From the NCBI RefSeq assembly GCF_014839805.1, contig NC_051132.1, positions 2,728,001 to 2,792,000 of the forward strand: a stretch of 64,000 bases of DNA, read 5' to 3'. The first letter of the stretch is position 1. Every line of letters begins with the position of its first letter. The stretch comes from Manduca sexta. Its lineage: Eukaryota; Arthropoda; Insecta; Lepidoptera; Sphingidae. This document shows, one piece after another, positions 56,045 through 64,000 of the stretch. The translations under genes and the position numbers were made by a program. The notes under the pieces were generated by a model, which was not told the origin of the DNA, did not search any database, and saw only the letters and a program-made list of their open reading frames with translations.

Positions 56045-57395
56045 TAAGCTGCAGCATAGTCAACATACTCAAATTCAAAACAACTCATCGGTTTGCATGA
56101 AAGTTACAAAATCAAAACAAACATAACCTTTACGTATTTAATAAGAATTTTTAAATTCGAAAGCAGCCAAAACTCCTTTGTTATATAGATAATTAAAGAA
56201 TAAGTCAGTAGCGTTGTCTGTTACGCGGTGGGACCGGGAGAGCGCCCGCCGGGATCTTTGACCGTCTAGATAACAACTGGCAATCATAAAGCTTGCGCTT
56301 TTGGATGCGGTAGTTGAAAGTCAGCTTCATTTGATCTACAGTAAATGAGGTTTGTTGAGAAATAATTATGTTTAGCTAACTTTTCAGGTCAGACAAAATT
56401 AATCCAAGTAAAGATTTTCGTTGGAGAACAATATTTTTTTAAAGAACTTTTCAATGTCCAAAGTTTTTGTTAGATAAATTATAATTTGACTGAATTAAAA
56501 AGTAAGACGATTAAACAATTTTGGTACTTATTTGTCATTTAAAATTTATTTGTGTTGTATTTTATCCTACTAATGACTTTTGTCTGATTATTGAAAAGTT
56601 AAGGACTAATTTATAAGTAAATCCCGACTGCAGGGTCCTACAAAAGTTAACTAATATTCGTATTAGATAGGAATTCATAACAAATAAACAAGGAATGTTT
56701 TTAAGTTATTTTACTGAAATAATTTATTTACAATATCTACAAGTGTTTGCGCAATTTATACTTAAAATTCTAGAAAATACAATAACCTTTTTAAGTACAC
56801 GTGTAAAATGTTTTCCATTAGAATATATGAAGAGAACGTAAACAAATTAGGGAATTTTAAGAAATTCTTTGATCTCAAATTTAAACCGTATTGATAACAA
56901 TTTAGATTAAAATTTTGTTGAGTATCAAAAATTGTGATGAAACAATTTTGTTTACAATAAATGCAAATTTTATTAATTTCATCGAACTTTGAAATTCTAT
57001 TGAACTTCTGAGAAATATGTTGGTATCAGAATACATTACAGTATTACCCACCGCCGTACCCATTTCATTTTATATTTGGGAACTTAATGATTTGTATAAG
57101 ATCATCTTAAGTTTTAGAACGTTTTCATAAATAGGATAAACAGTGTAGGATAAAAATATAAATAAACCAACTGTTCCAACTTTACCTCGTAAATGAAATT
57201 TACCAAGAAAAATGTTCCATTATATACTTATCTTAAAGTTGCTTATATGTGAAATGATCTTTGTACCTAATGGTTTCTGTTTGCTTTAAAATATCAAAAC
57301 TACAACTTTCTTATTTTTTAAGATTTGACGAGAAGCCTTTATTAAGACGTCACGACGCGTTTCGGAGGCCTCTACATTGTTCTTGTATTTTTTTA
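56045..57395. other. AT-rich DNA, no gene
   Basis: A short GC-rich patch (56220-56260, GGACCGGGAGAGCGCCCGCC) is the only compositional feature. Confidence 0.45.
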
Positions 57396-57399
57396 AACC

Positions 57400-57512
57400 T
57401 ACCCTGTTTTATTATTCCCCACTGCTGAGCACGGACCTCCTCTACTACTGAGAATTTAGGCCTTCGTCCACCACACCTAGTGCGGGTTGGCGGACTTCCA
57501 AATTCCTATGGA
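57400..57512 (-). mobile_element. SINE-2, 3' half
   Basis: The minus strand reads GAAGTCCGCCAACCCGCACT, GTGGTGGACGAAGGCC and AGTAGTAGAGGAGGTCCGTG, and ends CAGCAGTGGGGAATAATAAA. Confidence 0.8.
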
Positions 57513-57514
57513 TA

Positions 57515-59285
57515 CTTCACAGATATGTAAATGTTACAATTCCTTCACAATACGAGCGATAATTGATAAACAAAAATGTCGTCTGTTAAGTTTACAGGAC
57601 TATACTAATGTATGTTATGGATATCACCGAGTCAAATCATTCCTGCAATCTGCAAATATACTTACACTTAATGCCAATTTATCCAGGCTATTTAGCCCCG
57701 TCTAAAGATAAAATAATACACTCATAGCATAAAAATAATATCAATAGATTAACTCATCCATTAGTGCGTTTGTTTCGCACATCGGCGCGACGTCGGGCGC
57801 ATCGTCTTAGCAGTTTTATAGGTCGCTTGGAGTCCAGTGCTCGGATATCGATCCTCGGACGGCCTTTGTCGTCTCCATTGCCTTACATACCATAAGTCGA
57901 CGTAACGCATTCGCACATCTATTATCGTGTTTACAGTTGATAGTTTTTTAATGGTAAATGCGTATATTTTGTAGTCAAATAAGTTATACATCTGTTTGAT
58001 GTTGGGGCTTTGTATATTTTGTTTCAAGGGGATTGATAGAAGTTATAAACAATATTTCACGAGATGTTTGTATATTATCTATGTAACGACTCCTGTTTGT
58101 ATTAAAATATAGACAATAAGTAAATTATGAATTATTTCATTACAATACATTGTTTTCATTTTATGAAAGTTCTATCGGAGTATATTACGAAATATCTTGA
58201 GTTATTTGTGTTTCGGCGGACTATTATTTCTTTCCCCTTCTTGTTTTAAGTTTACTGAAAAGAAATTTTACGCAAATAATTTTAATTAGGCCCAGCTATT
58301 TGTGTGGGTATTCGTATGGAATTTACGCAGTATGATCCAATTATTTGTAATTTTTGTTTATCACAAACTATTTATATCACATTTGTGTAATTAGTTTACA
58401 AATTACGAGTGTTTTAAACGATTTTGTATATTTCCACGGACCAATTGCAAAAGCGAGTAAACAAGTCATACTTAACTTTACAAATTGCGTCTTTATATAT
58501 TTTAGATTACGCAAATAAGGCGCCGTTTTCTTACTTTTTTACCACAGTTGTAAGCGCATCTTATGTTATATTTTTGTGTAAGCCCTAACCTTTGCCGAGG
58601 TCGTCGCCACCTATCGATGCAGTCGTGGAAACTTCTGAGACGCGAAAGCGATGTTTTGTCTATTGTTACGTTTCGGACAATTGGATGGTCAAATGCTATT
58701 GAAATTTAATCCTAGACAACCAGAACAAACGGTCAGTATTTCAAGTCCCTCTTATCTTAATCCGCGGGGGTTTTGGAGTAAGGATTGGTGTGATGGTACT
58801 AAAATCTGTAACGTATCAGTGCTTCTGGAAATTATATATTTTAGTGATTATATCGATTTGCGTATTATCGACAGGTTAATGAATTATAGCTTAGAAATAT
58901 GAGGTTTATAGACTTTATTTATTTAAGGACCTTCAACGAAGGATACACGGCTTATAATTAATACAATGTCGTAGTATTTGTACAATTAACAATGTAACGT
59001 GCCTCTTCAATTATAGGACTTCTATCCCTATATAAAATATGTTGTATTTGACTTCAGCTTAAGCTGCCTATTTCTATTAGCCGCCAGGAGCAATGTACTG
59101 GCCCAATGTTCGATACTCTGGGGCAGTCCCGTATATGTTGAAGAAAGTCATCAGTGGTTTTGGTTGGTATGCTGGTATAGGGTATACAGGGGTTAGGGAC
59201 TTGGTCCAATGCTCGCTCGGATGATGCTCTTGAGTGTCGACATTGGGAAGTAAGACCGGTGAAACCAACATGACGAGAACTTTTG
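57515..59285. other. Intergenic or intronic DNA, nothing supported
   Basis: The minus frame 57761-58027 covers a CpG-rich patch (57770-57880). The plus frame 58651-58902 starts in a second one. Neither shows a domain or splice signals. Confidence 0.4.
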
Positions 59286-59287
59286 AG

Positions 59288-59582
59288 ATTTTGAATGACG
59301 AGACGAGCTTGCCGTTCGCCTGATGGTAAGCGATACAACCGCCCATAAACAGTAGAAACACCATCCAACACCTTGAATTACAAAGTATTGTTTGGTATTC
59401 CACTGCGCTCGCCATCCTGAGACATGAAATGTTACGTCTTATTATGTCCAGTAGTTAGTCTACAATTTCTTTCAAACCGGAACACAAGTGACTTCACACT
59501 GCTGCTTGGCGGCAGAAACAGACATAGCGATAGTATCTATCCAGGCGGACTCTCACATATGAGACCTCTCCCACCGGTAAGT
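59288..59582 (+). mobile_element. Family-A repeat, full length
   Basis: Runs from TTTTGAATGACGAGACGAGC through GGTATTCCACTGCGCTCGCC to GCTGCTTGGCGGCAGAAACA and CAGGCGGACTCTCACATATG, with the 3' end ACCGGTAAG. The frames at 59054-59684 are artefacts of it. Confidence 0.9.
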
Positions 59583-59589
59583 AGCTCAA

Positions 59590-62085
59590 AAAAATTATCA
59601 GTTATAAGTAAATCAAAGATATGGTTGTTGCGTTTATGGATATCAAAAAAACTTGCATCGCATTGGCTTGTTATTCGTATTTAATAATCGTGGTAAATAA
59701 CACCAGTTGGAACAACAAATTGTTTTCTCGTTTTTATATAACAAACATATTTATTTTCCATCTTTTTTAGACACACGGGCGTTTATTTAACCGCGTATGA
59801 CCTTCGCAGTATCAAGTAGGTAGCTTCATTAGGCTTTGAAAAAGTAAATGCACTTTTATAAATGTCTGTTTTGTTCTGGAAGTATTCGGCTGTGTGATGT
59901 AAATGGTCTTATTATTGCGTAAAATCAAACCGGTATGGACATAAGCCCACGTATTACGAAGGTTTTCTTTCACAATACATCTAAGAATGTAGATATATCT
60001 TCTTCTGATGTCAATAAAGCATATTTTTCAGGAACTCATATGATCAACAATATCAACATCTCAAAAATATACAACATATTAGACCTGGTTGTTTATGAAA
60101 TATAACAATTAAAGAATTAAAAATTCCACCATACTAAGCGTATCAACCGCTCAAAAGCGCGCGTAAAAAGCCGTCCGTGTATTCGGAACTACAATAAATA
60201 AATTAACGACGTGTTTTGGTCGCTGCAGTGCGTTTAAGGTCATGCTGTTAGTTTTATCAGTTCAATACACTTTTTATGACTCAGCAGCGAGTGTGCAACT
60301 ATTGAAAATGATTATTGATGAATTATTGCGGTCGTTGCTCCACCAGCGACAGATATTGATACATTTCTAAATTATAAAAAAATAATTTATTTACAGACCT
60401 GTAGGATGGTCCATGGCTCTGTATTACGTAGATGTTTTGTTTTGTTGTGGGTCCAAAAACCACTAGTTACTAATGCAATATGAATTTGGGAATAGGTATG
60501 TGTGTTTATAAGTATTTATATATTTTTCTACTTTAAAGACTTTTTATTACTGTTTTTAATGTTCAATTTATTTGATGGCTGATACCCGATATGTACAAAC
60601 AGGTTCAGGTGGAGTGTAAACGTTTATTTTCAGTTTTAATAAACTATAATGGAAGGGTTGACGTGTGTTATCATATTTGACAGAGTAATTGTTCTAATTA
60701 TAGTTATAATCTAGTTTTATGTCTTGCGCGGTATTAAAAACATATCAACTCTTAATTAAAAAGAAAATTGCTTGGATATAATGAAGTTTAAAATGAATTC
60801 AATAATCTGATTGTAAAGTAAAGAAAGTATGTCAGATGAAAGCAACAACGAATTTCAAATAAAGAATAAAGGAAACGTTATCATTGCCTGAATCAAACGA
60901 GTGAAACAAAAATTAAATCTGACAGCGCGAGTGTTGCGAGCGCATTTAAAAAACTACGAATCAGCGAAACCAAAACTGGCAACCGGAGCCAATTTAAAAA
61001 AAGAACGCGCAAAAAAGTTGTACGCCCACAATTCAAAAAGCGAACGCTCCTCAAAAGCTGTCAAACTGCCCGGGCACGTCTAGAACCTGCCTCAACCGCG
61101 ACCAACGTGCGTTCATTCACCCGACATTTATTTTGTTTTTTAGCCGCGCACAAACTAAATACACACGTATATAATACGTAATAAGTGCGTTCATATAAAA
61201 CATAACTCTGCCGTATGACGTTTGAAACTGGTCCGTAACTGGATTCTTGCGGGCAGGGCTGTCGATTCGCCAGCAGGCCAGTTAGGTGGAAATGGAAAGA
61301 GAACCTGATATGGAAACATCGATTTATTAATCGTTATTTCTTACAATTTTTATTTAAAGATTTTGATGATACAAAACAATCTTGAATATTTTTTATGAAC
61401 AGTTACTTGCACCATAAAATCGTCATTTTATTTAATTAAACATGCAATATTTTTACATAGTTCATTGAACTGACAGCTAATAATTTTACTCGAAAATGAG
61501 AAGTATTTAGGAAAGTTCCCCTGGCAACCCTGTCGGAGATGTGCGAGAAGGTTCGGTAGCTTTCGGTGCGCTCCCGCGACGATTAACTTTAATGTATAGA
61601 GAATTTATTAAAATTTTAAACGGTCCGGCCATGGTTTATTCAGAACAGGCCGTCCGACATTTTATTTCTATAATAGATCGACTGTCGCCCACTAAATAAA
61701 TTATAATCTCGTTTTGTAAAACTACGTGTTTTAATGTTGTATTGTCCTCGAGGATGCTCGTGGATTATTTTCTTTTCTTGTGTTTCTTTGGTTCTATTAG
61801 CTTTTACTGACAGAAGTATGTCTTAGTTTTTGTAGCTCTACATTTTTGTATGCTGAACTAAAAATATATTTTTGAAAGAAACATTGTGTTTGTAGGTACC
61901 GTAATTTACATGATGACATTGTATCATCTGTAACTAACAGCTGTTTTAAATTATTTATTTCACGGTAAATGAAGTAAATATAATTGACCTTACACAATTA
62001 AATTAACTATTAAAATATGCCATCAAAAAATCCTTTACGAAAATTGTCTTCGAAATTCAAAAAAGTTCCGCACAAACTAATCATA
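59590..62085. other. AT-rich DNA, no supported gene
   Basis: An acceptor-like AAGCATATTTTTCAG at 60031 is followed by only about 20 open codons. The 60-codon Lys/Arg-rich plus frame 60901-61083 lies in a compositionally odd A-rich block and is not supported further. Confidence 0.4.
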
Positions 62086-62089
62086 GACA

Positions 62090-62245
62090 AAATAAGATGG
62101 CGGCGGCGGCCAGTGTTTTTGCCGCATCTCGCAAGTGCGCCCGCGGACGGATGAGGTGCGTCAGTTTTTACTTTGCAGAATATATTTCGCAGCGCCCGGT
62201 TGCCATAGATAACCTGATCTACGCCCGCGGCCGCCATTTTGATTT
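62090..62245. promoter_or_regulatory. CpG-rich pocket with paired YY1/Pho-like sites
   Basis: AAGATGGCGGCGGCGGCC at 62095 and GCGGCCGCCATTTTG near 62228 flank about 130 bp of CpG-rich sequence, in opposite orientation. YY1-type sites at or near the start are typical of animal core promoters. The minus frame 62010-62237 crosses the block and has no recognisable product. Confidence 0.3.
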
Positions 62246-62249
62246 TAGT

Positions 62250-63290
62250 TTTGCTACTTGAAATTATTGCTTGAGATCACGACCACGACTCTTCATATTT
62301 TATTTTTGTGTGTATATTTTAAAACCGTTTAACTCTTGAATTATGGGAACTTTAGGCCCTTGTTTGTATTCTTATTTGTAGGATATAAGTTTGAAGAGTA
62401 AAATTGAAACCATGTATTATTTAGGAAATAATGCTTATCCACGTATGTCCTTGCTGTGGTATCAGCCAATAGGAGTTGTCATTTAGGAATGTCCCACACT
62501 AACTTCACAAATAAGTAATTGATTGTTTTTCCAACATGATACAACTAGATGAAGGCAGTAAGATGACTAGATGGGTCTTTAAGGAGGCTGAAAGTGGTTG
62601 TAATAAATAATTTGAATATTTATTCAATATATTTATAATGTCCTATCACCTTCCTATATGACAGGATCAGAAGCGAATCCCGCATGAATACTGAACTGTT
62701 TCTTTTCATTAGTTATATTTAATGGCATGCGAACTTAGCATTGTCAGCCAATACTGTATTAAAGTTTTGTTTTATATTTTGACCCTAGTCAGATGCCCTT
62801 AAAATAATTATAAATGTACGTACAAGAAACTGTGGAACCCTTCCTAACATTTACCATAAAAATATCGAAAAGGCTGAGGTTTTTGGACTTCCGGGTGTAA
62901 GAAACGTAATAGCTCAGTAAATGTTAGCTCATAAAATATCTATTAGTAATATTGTTTTGTAACGTGTTGACAAACAGACATTGGCGCGTCGCTGGAACTG
63001 TCCGACGAAATTTATACAAACTATGATTAACTGGATTACTTTATAATGATTCACACGCGGCAATATGGTATTAGTAACGTCATCGAATTAAAATCTGGAC
63101 AAATGTTCCTCCTGGCTTTCTCTTATTAGAATAAGAGATGAGAACAAGACTATTTTTTCACACTTTGTATTAAAAAACATTGCACTGCGTCTTCACTCTT
63201 GATTATCTAGATTCGTAAGCAATTTTTACCGTGTGTACAATAATGGCTAACTGACTCTTACAAATATTAAAGCTTGCAGGAATTACAAGT
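62250..63290. other. No feature seen
   Basis: AT-rich DNA with no recognisable element. Confidence 0.45.
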
Positions 63291-63292
63291 TT

Positions 63293-63508
63293 TTGTTTTT
63301 TTTATTGCTTTTACTGACCAGACGAGCTTGCCTTTCGCCTGGTGGGAAGCAATATGACCGCCCATACTCAATATAAAACCATCGAACACCTTGAATTACA
63401 AAGTATTGTTAAGTCTTATTATGTCCAGTAGTTACACTGGCTAAAATGTTCTTAACCGGAACACAACAGTGACTACACACTGTTGCTTGGCGGTAGAAAT
63501 AGAAAGAA
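63293..63508 (+). mobile_element. Family-A repeat with internal deletion
   Basis: TTTTTATTGCTTTTACTGAC, GACGAGCTTGCCTTTCGCCT, CACCTTGAATTACAAAGTA and GTTACACTGGCTAAAATGTT are present. The segment holding GGTATTCCACTGCGCTCGCC is missing between GTATTG and TTAAGTC, an internal deletion of about 45 bp. Confidence 0.85.
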
Positions 63509-64000
63509 CTGGCTAGTCTAACATTATACGATGTATCTTAGGATGTCCACTCCAGGTAGAACGTCATGTTACCCTTTTAAATACAGAACATAGTGATTGC
63601 AAATTATTTGTATGGTTTACGTCTCGTGTTCTAAATTTATAATATAAATAGGACATAACAATGTTTTCTGTTTGACGCGTGGGTGGGACCTAGAATAAAC
63701 TTATTCTAAGACAAGTTGATGTTACTTAAAAATATACTTTAATTACATGTTTTAGAATTTAGTTTTGAACTGTGGATAGTGTTTTTTGTTGGTTAATAAC
63801 ATATTAGAATTACGTCATTATTTTCGTACACAGATATAATATTCTGTACGGAAATTTCCAATTCATAACAGGTATTTACCCGATAACGGTTTTTTTTAAC
63901 ATTTTGTAAGCTATCGTATTTTTTTCTATGAATCATTTTTCAACGTCGTTTACCAATAAACGTCAATAGAAACAAGTCAAATCATTGTTTTATGCCTCTT
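63509..64000. other. No feature seen
   Basis: AT-rich end of the window with no recognisable element. Confidence 0.45.

Noticed and set aside
59054..59415. Two minus-strand ORFs of 105 and 112 codons
   Set aside because: Both read through the family-A repeat at 59288-59582.
60901..61083. 60-codon Lys/Arg-rich ORF
   Set aside because: It lies in an A-rich, low-complexity block, and nothing beyond its length supports it.

Overview
The window looks like gene-poor, AT-rich nuclear DNA of a ditrysian lepidopteran (moth or butterfly). The evidence is the repeat content. There are two tRNA-headed SINE families, a Helitron family with A|TC...CTAG|T ends and (TTTG)n next to its 5' end, an old LINE family whose 3' ends carry (GAT)n tails, and several short interspersed families of a kind I associate with moth genomes. 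The species cannot be named from the sequence. There are no rRNA genes, no convincing free-standing tRNA genes, no CRISPR array and no bacterial-type operon.

Only one protein gene can be identified by family. It is a mariner-like (maT, DD37D) transposase at 52694-53733 on the minus strand, inside a complete 1.3-kb element (52570-53875) with matching terminal inverted repeats and TA flanks. A single-base loss breaks its reading frame.

Host genes are at best represented by isolated exon-like segments with good splice signals in otherwise intron-like DNA. The best are 39326-39513 (+), 50765-50878 (+) and 46148-46241 (+). Weaker ones are 37287-37364 (+) and 12921-13040 (+). I cannot name their products. 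If they are real, the region 35-51 kb is probably the intron-rich body of one or more plus-strand genes. CpG-rich pockets at 35.06-35.25, 40.4-40.7, 41.3, 43.7-44.0 and 62.1-62.2 kb are promoter or enhancer candidates.

Layout by region. 0-5 kb holds a near-perfect 370-bp palindrome (2060-2429) and a cluster of YY1/Pho-like GCCAT sites. 5-15 kb is a mixture of short repeats and LINE/SINE debris, with one copy of a diverged non-coding repeat whose partner lies 20.5 kb away. 14.5-16.8 kb has tandemly duplicated Helitron 3' ends split by a SINE, then an intact-ended non-autonomous Helitron. 20-32 kb is dense SINE and LINE-tail debris with nested insertions. 33.3-34.3 kb is a second copy of the same Helitron, expanded by five tandem 123-bp units where the first has two. 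35-51 kb holds the exon and promoter candidates. 52.5-55.1 kb holds the maT element and a 199-bp MITE. 55-64 kb is sparse repeats and AT-rich DNA.

Most of the other open frames are short, AT-biased, or read through repeats, and I do not call them genes.
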